Shown: positions 1 to 5,591, counted from the stretch's first letter. The stretch: DNA of 10,285 nt from CAYFZR01 sp046760505 [NCBI: Candidatus Hydrothermarchaeota archaeon] (GCA_046760505.1 JBHIEG010000045.1:1-10285); one strand, 5' to 3'. Made by a program: numbers and translations. Notes: a model not told the origin generated them from the sequence alone.

Positions 1-33
1 AAAGAAAAGATTATTGAAAAGGAGATGAATTGA
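1..33 (+). CDS. C-terminal end of an upstream gene (partial)
   Basis: The first 33 bases read as an open frame, KEKIIEKEMN, ending in TGA directly in front of the ATG of the next gene. The gene begins outside the window, so nothing can be said of its function beyond a charged, probably helical tail. The Shine-Dalgarno of the following gene lies inside this tail, which suggests translational coupling. The A-rich DNA coding for KEKI recurs in the small genes downstream. Direct abutment of stop and start is the main support. Confidence 0.45.
   Translation, partial: KEKIIEKEMN
21..28 (+). promoter_or_regulatory. Shine-Dalgarno of the zinc-finger microprotein
   Basis: GGAGATGA lies five bases before the ATG at 34. 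It matches the archaeal anti-Shine-Dalgarno well and supports the 35-residue reading frame as a translated gene despite its small size. Confidence 0.6.
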
Positions 34-141
34 ATGTTTTATTGTCAATATTGTAATGAGCCATTTTATGATAGGTCAGAATTAACAAAACATGAATCAG
101 TTTGTAATTATCATAATAGAAAAGAAGTGAATATTAAATGA
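34..141 (+). CDS. Single C2H2/C2HC zinc-finger microprotein (35 aa)
   Basis: The 35-residue product is essentially one classical zinc finger. C4-x2-C7-x3-F11-x5-L17-x2-H20-x3-C24 follows the Krüppel-type spacing exactly, including the two core hydrophobic residues. C24 takes the place of the second histidine, and H27 is an alternative ligand. A good Shine-Dalgarno precedes the ATG, and the stop overlaps the next start (ATGA). Single-finger proteins of this kind are known from archaeal viruses and plasmids, where they are thought to bind DNA or act as regulators; that role is inference here. There is no hydrophobic segment, so it should be cytoplasmic. The motif fit makes chance unlikely, although the product is very short. 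Confidence 0.75.
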   Translation: MFYCQYCNEPFYDRSELTKHESVCNYHNRKEVNIK

Positions 142-251
142 AAAAACAAGACAAAGAAAAGATTAAGCAATTACTCAAATGCGATTATTGCGATGGGATA
201 GATGTTAAGTGCAGTCTCTATGAGATTGGAAAGTGTATTAAGAATGAATAA
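138..251 (+). CDS. Four-cysteine microprotein (37 aa), probable zinc binder
   Basis: It starts at an ATG overlapping the stop of the zinc-finger gene (ATGA), a usual sign of translational coupling. A lysine-rich first third is followed by C15-x2-C18-x6-C25-x7-C33, a spacing that could hold one zinc ion. No family is recognised. It may be a small knuckle-type nucleic-acid binder, which is inference from the basic N-terminus and the cysteines. Its stop overlaps the start of the next tiny frame. Confidence rests on the coupled layout and the regular cysteine pattern. Confidence 0.6.
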   Translation: MKKQDKEKIKQLLKCDYCDGIDVKCSLYEIGKCIKNE

Positions 252-291
252 TCTTAAAACTAAACAAAAGATTATTGAAGAATATCTGTGA
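244..291 (+). CDS. Possible 15-residue coupled peptide
   Basis: The ATG overlaps the end of the preceding gene (ATGAATAA), and the stop overlaps a GTG that opens the next frame (GTGA). The 15 residues are MNNLKTKQKIIEEYL. It may be a leader peptide that brings ribosomes to the next frame, or together with that frame a single gene broken by a frameshift. Its coding DNA repeats 17 of 18 bases of the window's first 18 bases. No function can be given. Confidence 0.3.
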   Translation: MNNLKTKQKIIEEYL

Positions 292-395
292 AGATACCCA
301 AAGGATTTGAAGAAAAGTTCAACCGACTAGAACCAGAGCAGAAAGAGAATTTAAAAATAAAACTGTCATCTGTCATCGCAGAAGAATTAAGATAA
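288..395 (+). CDS. Small charged helical protein (35 aa), GTG start
   Basis: The frame opens at a GTG overlapping the previous stop and gives 35 residues beginning MKIPKGF and ending IAEELR, rich in Glu and Lys and likely helical. No family is recognised. No clear Shine-Dalgarno is visible, so expression would depend on coupling. Its last nine bases overlap the end of the resolvase gene on the opposite strand, making the two operons convergent. The composition is protein-like, but length and start are uncertain. Confidence 0.4.
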   Translation: MKIPKGFEEKFNRLEPEQKENLKIKLSSVIAEELR

Positions 396-749
396 AAAAC
401 TGATTTTCTTGGGGGGATCTGGAGTATCTACTCTTAACTTCTTTATGACAGCTTTCTTCCCTCTTCCTCTCCTGAAACAGAAAACGAAGAAAGTCGGTAT
501 CCCAAACTTTTTCCATATCTCATACAATCTCTGCCATTGAAACTTGTCTTTTTTTCCGAAATAGAATGTGCTAAACTTCTTATGCCTTGATTTAACTTGT
601 AAGAGTTGGATATCATAGCTATTTCCCTTCGGTTTTATACATACAAGATCAGATTCCCCATAACTTGAACTGGCTCTGAAGACTAACCAATTTTCTTCCT
701 TTAATTGATTCCTGATCTTATCTTCACTATAATATCCTCGTTTAACCAT
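387..749 (-). CDS. hjc: Hjc-like Holliday junction resolvase (PD-(D/E)xK fold)
   Basis: Counted from the ATG at 749, the 120-residue product has the archaeal Hjc layout. There is a short basic N-terminus with E9 in the first helix (GYYSEDK), then VFRASSSYGESD with D34, then a β-strand ending in Q51-V-K53, then KKFSTFYFGKK, which matches the FYF-type segment of Hjc. In known Hjc enzymes the active site is Glu, Asp, Glu-x-Lys; here the third acid is Gln. Hjc dimers cut four-way junctions symmetrically in the cytoplasm. The frame stays open to a TTG at 797, but that extension runs into a branched inverted repeat, so the ATG at 749 fits the family better. It is the last gene of the Orc-MCM operon, consistent with resolving replication intermediates. 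Another PD-(D/E)xK nuclease remains possible. Confidence 0.75.
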   Translation of the reverse strand: MVKRGYYSEDKIRNQLKEENWLVFRASSSYGESDLVCIKPKGNSYDIQLLQVKSRHKKFSTFYFGKKDKFQWQRLYEIWKKFGIPTFFVFCFRRGRGKKAVIKKLRVDTPDPPKKISFLS

Positions 750-757
750 ATAAACCA

Positions 758-843
758 GACTAATGGACCGCAGTATTATGACGGGAAGGTATAGCAAAAC
801 CCGCCACTATCTCACGATAGCAGGATACTGCGTTTATCCAGTC
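758..843 (-). other. Branched inverted-repeat element upstream of the resolvase gene
   Basis: Three nested pairings close this element: 758-761 with 840-843, 765-767 with 837-839, and a perfect 8-bp stem 769-776 (CGCAGTAT) with 825-832 (ATACTGCG). Inside lie a 5-bp hairpin with a 4-base loop (807-811 with 816-820) and a possible 4-bp stem (782-785 with 800-803), giving a three-way junction. It fills the gap between the stop of the 220-residue gene and the resolvase start. It would be transcribed as part of the leftward operon and could act as a structured leader or a processed small RNA. As DNA it could extrude a cruciform. The strand is assumed from the operon. Confidence 0.55.
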
Positions 844-1505
844 TAACCATAGAACCCTTTATCTAAAAATTTGTTTAATATATTCTTCATCTTTAGTCTG
901 AACACGTCAAGATCATCCTTCGAGCCAAATTCTTTTATTGCTCTACCCATTGCCAATGTACAGCCGAGCCAAATATTGAAAACCTCGTTAACATCGTTTG
1001 ATTTTAGCATTTCATAAACTTGCCACTTACTTTTTTTCTTTATCGGTATCTGAGCTAGCGGAGTGTCTATCCTCTTAATTTTTTCTATCACCCTGATTGT
1101 CGCCCCTGCTAGCGATAACATAAAATTCATTAACATACCGTTCTTAGCGGATTGTATCAAATCGTGTATCCTGTTTTCTGGTATTTGTAATTCTCTAGCC
1201 CAGTTTTTTAAAATATCTTTTTTCCTTTTCAAACTTGTTCCACAGTTTGGACAATTATCTTGAGTTTCTATGTCTATCTCTCCTTTACAGTTATCACACC
1301 TCGTTAAGAAATTTTTGACCTTGTTTGGGTTTATCTGCCTCCCGATTGAAATACATAATTTTCGGTTATAATGACCAGTCTTAGTTGATTTCTCTGGTAA
1401 TAATGATATGTAAATATAAGGGTCGTATAAAAGTAAAGTTCTATCCGAGCCCAACATAAACCAAATATCTTCCCTAAGTTTTTTGTATTTCGGCATTAAA
1501 ATCAT
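843..1505 (-). CDS. Zinc-ribbon protein of unknown function (220 aa)
   Basis: No family is recognised. The N-terminal 65 residues are mixed and β-rich. A zinc ribbon follows with C70-x2-C73 and C85-x2-C88, and the C-terminal 120 residues look helical (NWARELQIPE, LMNFMLSLAGATIRVIEKI, LGCTLAMGRAIKEF). The start overlaps the stop of the upstream 83-residue gene (ATGA). A second ATG three codons in, about nine bases after AGGTTATGA, may be the true start. Its place between MCM and resolvase suggests a replication or recombination accessory, for instance a single-strand-DNA or primase-linked factor, but no catalytic motif supports either. The hydrophobic stretch near residues 124-140 is too short and broken to call a membrane segment. 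Confidence 0.7.
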   Translation of the reverse strand: MILMPKYKKLREDIWFMLGSDRTLLLYDPYIYISLLPEKSTKTGHYNRKLCISIGRQINPNKVKNFLTRCDNCKGEIDIETQDNCPNCGTSLKRKKDILKNWARELQIPENRIHDLIQSAKNGMLMNFMLSLAGATIRVIEKIKRIDTPLAQIPIKKKSKWQVYEMLKSNDVNEVFNIWLGCTLAMGRAIKEFGSKDDLDVFRLKMKNILNKFLDKGFYG

Positions 1506-1753
1506 AACCTGAAATGTTTTATCCTTCCTTCTTTCAGATCAATTATCTCCATAATTTCATCCACTACTAATCGTTCTCCCCCAATAAAAACCTCTTTAGA
1601 TGAAAGTGATGGACGGCGGTATTCTCCATAAGTAACGAGTATTCTTTCCTCGTTAATCTCGATTAAAAAGGGCTTTTTTGTCTTCCTTACTCTATTCAAT
1701 GCTATGTTCCATAGTTCTTTTTCATGTTTTCTTTCTAATCTCATAGTTTCCAC
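1502..1753 (-). CDS. Small unknown protein in the replication operon (83 aa)
   Basis: The frame starts at GTG (1753), nine bases after the MCM stop. An ATG three codons later (1744) is an equally good start and gives 80 residues. The N-terminal third is basic and helical (RLERKHEKELWNIALNRVRK). The rest alternates in a β-like way (PFLIEINEERILVTYGEY) and ends in a helix around VVDEIMEII. No motif or family is recognised. Overlap with the next gene at the stop (ATGA) and close packing behind MCM argue that it is translated and works with the replication proteins. Confidence 0.65.
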   Translation of the reverse strand: METMRLERKHEKELWNIALNRVRKTKKPFLIEINEERILVTYGEYRRPSLSSKEVFIGGERLVVDEIMEIIDLKEGRIKHFRL

Positions 1754-1762
1754 AGAACCACT

Positions 1763-3823
1763 CTAGACTTTTTCTAAGAATCCGGGTTTTATCTCGAACA
1801 GTATGCCCTCATTCTTCATCTTTGTTATCAGTTGTTCTATCTTGAAGATGGTAAGATCAGGATACATCTTGTTAACTTCGCTCACTAAATCTTGTTTGGG
1901 AACTGGTTGTTTGTTCATTACATTCTTCAAATCTGTGAATACTTTTCCTATTATTTCCATCTGTGTAAGTTGTGTCTTGCTCAATCTTCCCTCTGTCATA
2001 GGTATTGATATCTCTCCGGTTTCAGGTACAAAACCGAACTGTTTGAGGGAAGTGACTAAAAGCCTCTTGGATTCTTTAAAGTCTTCCATATCCGCATATT
2101 TTTTAAGTCTTAACTTTGCTATCGATTCTGTCAACCTTCTCATCGTCTCCAAGACTCTCGGGGTTATGTTAATTTCTTTCTCTTTGCTCTTCTCCCTTAG
2201 TGCGAGATAGTATCGCCTCATCTCTTCTTTAACATCTTCATTTATGACGGGTTTTTGTTGTCTGGCATAGAGTATGTATTTGAGTAGCAACTCTTTCTTG
2301 ATGGGAGCTTGTGGTTGTTCTGCCCCAAGAAGTAGGTTGGAAATTTTTTCATCCCTCTCCATTTCTATAATGTCTTTGATTGCCCACAGTAGGTCGAATC
2401 TTTGTAGTATAACAGTTTTGTCTGTCTTGTCTGAAAATTTCACTTGGTCGATATAGGGAATATAAGCATCGAAGTATCCATACTGTGGGTTCATAACTGC
2501 TATTAGTGGTGTGTTTATCTTCATCGTCGCCACTATTCCTGCTTTTGCTAGATTAATTTGTTGCTGGCTCAATGCTGTCTTCAAATCTTGTAAATGCTCT
2601 TTCTTAATCGCTTCAAACTCATCAATTATGAGAAGACCCGATGATGCCTGGACTAATGCCCCCCCTTTCAATAAGAATATGCCCAAATCTGGATCCTTTT
2701 CCAACGCAAACCCCAAGCCAACTTTAGTGATATTCCCACTTGTAATGTAAACACATCTTGGAAAAAATTGTTGTAGGTAAAGGTTTATGGTCGATTTCCC
2801 AGTTGCTGGTTCGCCACACCAAAGTTGATGGATTTCTTTTCTCCTGAATACCCCCCCTTCTGTATATTCGTTACCACCAACCAATTGTAGTAACGTGCTC
2901 TCTTTAACATAATTCAAACCAGATATGCCTGGACAGAAAGAATCGACAAGAAGTTCCAGAATATTATCTTTATTCGATAATCTTTTTATTTTCTTTACAT
3001 CATTTTCTGTTATCTCAACGCTTATATCTCCCATCACGTTTATACAAATTGCTTTGACCATAGCCCTGTTTCCTACTTGTGCGACGAAACCAATCACAGT
3101 CACATTCTTACCTGGCAGATATCTCTTCTTCATCGGATCTGTCGTATCCATTAGTTTTCCAAACAGGATAATAGCGACAGATGTCGGAGTGGCCATCGTT
3201 TGCATGGGTTCGACTAACTTTAACAATTGATAAGGCTCACGCTTCTGTTTTTTCTCAATCTCGACAAAGACTCTATGTTTTTCACAGGCCTCACAGTAGA
3301 GCCTTTTTTCTTTGTTTGTTTGGAATATTTCTCGCTTTACAGTTCTTACAAAGTCGCATTTGGGGCATTGATATACACTCTCCTTAACATACGATTGAGG
3401 ATGACTAACATATTGTATTCTCCCTTCGAGTTTTACTAACTTTCCATCATACTTCGGTAGGAAACAGTCCTCTAAATGAACCTCAATATCTTCTGGGAAA
3501 TTATCAAAAACTAGTATTTCTCTCACAAAATCCAACAGAACTGTTTTCTTATCCTCTGTATCTGGCACGACATAACTCTCCAAGAAAAGTTTTAAAGTAT
3601 CATTCTCGATAAAACAATTTATAATGAGATTGTATATTTTTTCAGGTTCTTCTTTAAATTCTTTCCAGAAATCAATGTCTTGTGCCATACAGAAGTTCTG
3701 GAGCGAGGATAAGTCGATAGTTGCTCTCCCTTTTTTTATTTCCTGTCCAATCTTCTTTAGCCGTTCCTTACCATTATCGTAAACCCAGTTTATGAATAGG
3801 TCTTTAATTTCTTGATCTTTCAT
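1763..3823 (-). CDS. mcm: MCM-family replicative helicase, divergent
   Basis: At 686 residues this is close to the usual archaeal MCM length. The N-terminal domain carries a zinc site (C153-x2-C156, C177-x2-C180) and OB-fold-like strands. The AAA+ core follows: a G-G-EYTEGG-RRKEIH lead-in, Walker A GEPATGKST (337-345, K343), Walker B LLIIDEFEAI with D401 and E402, the helix SQQQINLAKAGIVAT, sensor 1 N445 in MNPQYGYFD, arginine finger R475 in LQRFD, and sensor 2 R556 in ITPRVLE. The C-terminus (about 615-686) looks like a winged helix. The family forms hexamers that unwind DNA 3'-5' at forks. The P-loop reads GKS where cellular MCMs read AKS, and the arginine finger is QRFD, not SRFD. The ATG directly follows the Orc-like stop, with GAGGA five bases upstream. 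Identification is firm; the divergence suggests an element-encoded version. Confidence 0.95.
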   Translation of the reverse strand: MKDQEIKDLFINWVYDNGKERLKKIGQEIKKGRATIDLSSLQNFCMAQDIDFWKEFKEEPEKIYNLIINCFIENDTLKLFLESYVVPDTEDKKTVLLDFVREILVFDNFPEDIEVHLEDCFLPKYDGKLVKLEGRIQYVSHPQSYVKESVYQCPKCDFVRTVKREIFQTNKEKRLYCEACEKHRVFVEIEKKQKREPYQLLKLVEPMQTMATPTSVAIILFGKLMDTTDPMKKRYLPGKNVTVIGFVAQVGNRAMVKAICINVMGDISVEITENDVKKIKRLSNKDNILELLVDSFCPGISGLNYVKESTLLQLVGGNEYTEGGVFRRKEIHQLWCGEPATGKSTINLYLQQFFPRCVYITSGNITKVGLGFALEKDPDLGIFLLKGGALVQASSGLLIIDEFEAIKKEHLQDLKTALSQQQINLAKAGIVATMKINTPLIAVMNPQYGYFDAYIPYIDQVKFSDKTDKTVILQRFDLLWAIKDIIEMERDEKISNLLLGAEQPQAPIKKELLLKYILYARQQKPVINEDVKEEMRRYYLALREKSKEKEINITPRVLETMRRLTESIAKLRLKKYADMEDFKESKRLLVTSLKQFGFVPETGEISIPMTEGRLSKTQLTQMEIIGKVFTDLKNVMNKQPVPKQDLVSEVNKMYPDLTIFKIEQLITKMKNEGILFEIKPGFLEKV

Positions 3824-4885
3824 CTAAATCCTCAAATTTATGGTTTTTTCTCTGAATGTTTCAGGGTCTAAATCTATACTCACTATTCCTATCTTTTCCA
3901 TCAGAAGAACCCATTTCCTGAGTGTTGAGTACGCCCATTTTTTACCCTTCTTTTTCTTCAAAAAATTGTGAAGAAGGGAGATGCTACTGATGTGCCCTTC
4001 AAACTCATCCCTTATAATCTGATAGAGATACTTTAGGATAACTCTTCTCGATTCGTCTCCTATCTTCTCCCTAAGAACGTTCTCGAAGTAGGTTTTTTTC
4101 AGGGTAAGTGATACGAATTCTCTGTCTAGTTTCTTATTTCTTTTAAGTTCAATTGCCTTCATCAGACAAATATCACACGCTATCAATACATTCCTCGGTA
4201 TGCCGTTTGATATATAGTGTATTTCTTTCAGAGCTTCTTTTGTGAAGGGATAAGTTTCTCCAACCTTGTCATCAGTCCTTGCTTTCTTGAGTCTTTTTTT
4301 GATTAAGAGTGTTGTCTCTTCCAGAGAAAAGGTTTCCAAGTTAAAAGGCATGAACTTACCAAGAACGAGGCTTATATCTTCAAAGATGTTGTAATGTTCG
4401 GTGTTCATCGCCACTATCAGCGAGCATTTTTTGTATCTGAGGGTGTATTCAATGAATTCAGCTACATCCGCCATCTGCGACCTCGTAATCATATCGGGAA
4501 AGTCAAGAAAAAAATAGGGTTTTTTTATTTCAAAAAATTTTTTTAGGTTTGAACTGCTATCATTTGTAATTTTTCCTGTTATGATCTTGTTAAGGTATAT
4601 ATCACCCTCTTTTAGCTTCCTCACCTCGTTTCCGGGAACGTAGAATGTCGATAGGTTGCCTCCATGCTTGTCTATCATTTCTTTACAGAGGAAGAGTGTG
4701 CTTGTTTTCCCGCTACCTCGCTCGCCTTTTATTAGATAATAGAGGGGACTTATAGCCCCAAACGATAGTTCTAGTCCTGTTAGGAGTGTTTTTTGGGTCG
4801 GAAGAACGATGAATGGTTCCGATTTGAAGTCGTTGTAGTCAACGACTGTTTTTCTGAAGAAGGGATTTTCCTTTAAGAGAAACAT
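3824..4885 (-). CDS. Orc1/Cdc6-like AAA+ initiator or helicase loader
   Basis: The 353-residue protein has an N-terminal AAA+ ATPase and a C-terminal winged helix (about 280-353), the layout of archaeal Orc1/Cdc6. Walker A is GERGSGKTS (54-62, K60). The Walker B strand is YFFLDFPDM, with D128 present but F129 where Glu is normal. A sensor 1 asparagine (N161) ends the strand LIVAMN, and GIPRNV (R231) fits sensor 2. The start, ENPFF, also recalls ExeA/TniB-type ATPases, so a transposition-type ATPase is the main alternative. The gene abuts mcm (TAG then ATG) and faces away from an AT-rich repeat region, as expected of an initiator that binds the origin beside it and loads MCM. A TATA box lies about 28 bases before the ATG with no Shine-Dalgarno, which suggests leaderless transcription. 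Confidence 0.8.
   Translation of the reverse strand: MFLLKENPFFRKTVVDYNDFKSEPFIVLPTQKTLLTGLELSFGAISPLYYLIKGERGSGKTSTLFLCKEMIDKHGGNLSTFYVPGNEVRKLKEGDIYLNKIITGKITNDSSSNLKKFFEIKKPYFFLDFPDMITRSQMADVAEFIEYTLRYKKCSLIVAMNTEHYNIFEDISLVLGKFMPFNLETFSLEETTLLIKKRLKKARTDDKVGETYPFTKEALKEIHYISNGIPRNVLIACDICLMKAIELKRNKKLDREFVSLTLKKTYFENVLREKIGDESRRVILKYLYQIIRDEFEGHISSISLLHNFLKKKKGKKWAYSTLRKWVLLMEKIGIVSIDLDPETFREKTINLRI
3829..3833 (-). promoter_or_regulatory. Shine-Dalgarno of mcm
   Basis: GAGGA on the minus strand ends five bases before the mcm ATG. It lies within the last codons of the Orc-like gene, so translation of the two is probably coupled. Confidence 0.6.
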
Positions 4886-4907
4886 AACTAATAATAATTA
4901 TTAACTT

Positions 4908-4917
4908 ATTTATAAAG
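4908..4917 (-). promoter_or_regulatory. Archaeal TATA box of the Orc-MCM operon
   Basis: CTTTATAAAT on the minus strand, preceded by a purine-rich BRE-like CGAAAT, is centred about 28 bases before the Orc-like ATG. At usual archaeal spacing the transcript would start at or next to the ATG, giving a leaderless mRNA. This agrees with the absence of a Shine-Dalgarno. Confidence 0.7.
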
Positions 4918-4923
4918 ATTTCG

Positions 4924-5036
4924 ATAATTGAAATATTGAAATAGGTGAAATAAATTGTAAATATGATAATTAAAATGAGGTTATTACTAGGAAAATTTTT
5001 TTGTGAAACAATGATTATTTCAAATATTTCAATTAT
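4924..5036. repeat. 20-bp inverted repeat built from TGAAATA units
   Basis: Bases 4924-4943 (ATAATTGAAATATTGAAATA) are repeated in reverse complement at 5016-5036 with one extra A. TGAAATA occurs at 4929, 4937 and 4946, and the reverse, TATTTCA, at 5016, 5025 and 5099. Neighbouring copies within each cluster are 8-9 bases apart. Regular, oppositely oriented clusters beside an initiator gene are what initiator-binding iterons look like. Confidence 0.6.
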
Positions 5037-5079
5037 TCTTTATTTCTTATATAAAAAATTCTCTTTATATATATACGGG

Positions 5080-5119
5080 ACTTATCGTACTTAAAACTTA
5101 TTTCATTTATCGCACTTAT
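5080..5119. repeat. Short direct repeats ACTTA and TTATCGYACTTA
   Basis: TTATCGTACTTA at 5082-5093 recurs as TTATCGCACTTA at 5107-5118, 25 bases apart with one difference. The core ACTTA appears four times, at 5080, 5089, 5096 and 5114. The repeats lie right of the TGAAATA clusters and may be a second protein-binding array in the candidate origin. Confidence 0.5.
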
Positions 5120-5197
5120 TTTTTCAGTAAACTTTATAAACTATTGCATCAAAATATTAAGAACCGAGCAAAAGGAATTGAAGATTGATCGAACGGT

Positions 5198-5358
5198 TTA
5201 TAAATCCCTTCTAGAAAGAATTTCTTCAAAACGATCAAGGTCCTCTTTAACTATTTCTTCACAATCCTCTAGCAACCCCCTCAGATTTTACTCTTGATAG
5301 TATTCGATTTAAGGACCGAATGCAACCGTATCAACAGGTCGGACCGTCTAACTTCCAT
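5198..5358 (-). pseudogene. Possible small gene split by a frameshift
   Basis: An ATG at 5358 opens 25 codons beginning MEVRRSDLLIRLH and ends at TGA (5281-5283). A second frame, one base off, then gives a strongly protein-like helical sequence (LEDCEEIVKEDLDRFEEILS) ending in TAA at 5198-5200. One added A in the AAAA run at 5286-5289 would join them into a 53-residue basic-then-acidic protein. A TATA-like TTTAAATA (5384-5391) lies about 29 bases before the ATG, the spacing seen at the other leaderless genes here. No family is recognised. It may be a decayed gene, a sequencing error, two separate peptides (the second starting at TTG 5275), or chance in an origin region. Confidence 0.3.
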
Positions 5359-5456
5359 AGTTACTTTATAGATATAAAATATCTATTTAAACTAACGGGG
5401 ACAGTAGGGTTGCGATGAACAATAGAATTTTGGACTTTTAACCCATAAAATAGAGA

Positions 5457-5550
5457 GGAGATGCCCACCACTCATCTGTGGTCATCATGTGAACCTTGGC
5501 TGTATCTCATCGTGCAGTAAGACGAAGAAGAGCAACTAGTCAGCATCTCC
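5457..5550 (-). ncRNA. Candidate structured small RNA closed by an 8-bp stem
   Basis: GGAGATGC (5457-5464) pairs perfectly with GCATCTCC (5543-5550), enclosing 78 bases. Just inside lies a 5-bp hairpin, ACCAC/GTGGT, with a 6-base loop (5468-5483), and further on a weaker stem CTGTA/TGCAG. On the minus strand a TATA box (TTTATA, 5573-5578) is centred 25-26 bases before G5550, so a transcript could begin exactly at the stem. The weaker stem needs a G-U pair and is slightly better on the plus strand, so orientation is not settled. The shape is loosely tRNA-like, but T-loop and D-loop signatures are missing. A leaderless 24-codon frame (ATG at 5546) is an alternative reading. Roles such as copy-control antisense RNA or origin RNA are speculation. 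Confidence 0.4.
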
Positions 5551-5572
5551 GTTTTAAGAATTGTATTTGAAA

Positions 5573-5578
5573 TATAAA
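5573..5578 (-). promoter_or_regulatory. TATA box for the structured element
   Basis: TTTATA on the minus strand, in an A/T-rich setting, is placed so that transcription would start at about 5550, the first base of the 8-bp closing stem. TATA-like strings are common in such AT-rich DNA, so the exact spacing is the main support. Confidence 0.4.
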
Positions 5579-5591
5579 TATTTTTTAACAG

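Larger units (their letters stand above)
4886..5460. other. AT-rich repeat region, candidate replication origin
   Basis: No convincing intact gene fills this stretch. It begins with very AT-rich DNA containing a 20-bp inverted repeat, six copies of TGAAATA/TATTTCA and four ACTTA motifs. These are followed by weaker inverted repeats (TTGATCG 5185-5191 with CGATCAA 5232-5238; TAGATAT 5369-5375 with ATATCTA 5379-5385; GGGTT 5407-5411 with AACCC 5440-5444). In archaea, origins usually lie directly upstream of orc1/cdc6 genes and combine initiator-binding repeats with an easily melted tract, and this arrangement matches. No classical ORB sequence is seen, which fits the divergence of the initiator. 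The origin role is inference from position and repeats. Confidence 0.5.

Noticed and set aside
1803-3439. Several plus-strand open frames opposite mcm
   Set aside because: They are hydrophobic shadow translations of the opposite strand of a clear MCM gene, with no start signals.
5320-5418. 32-codon plus-strand frame with AGGA upstream
   Set aside because: No homology is recognised, it runs opposite to the more protein-like minus-strand frames, and it crosses an inverted repeat. Composition alone does not support it.
5457-5550. tRNA gene
   Set aside because: The acceptor-like stem and one arm are there, but no TTCRA T-loop, no GG in a D-loop and no plausible anticodon arm are found on either strand.
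5457-5550. C/D box small RNA
   Set aside because: An ATGATGA and a CTGA occur on the minus strand, but in the wrong order and without a closing D box downstream.
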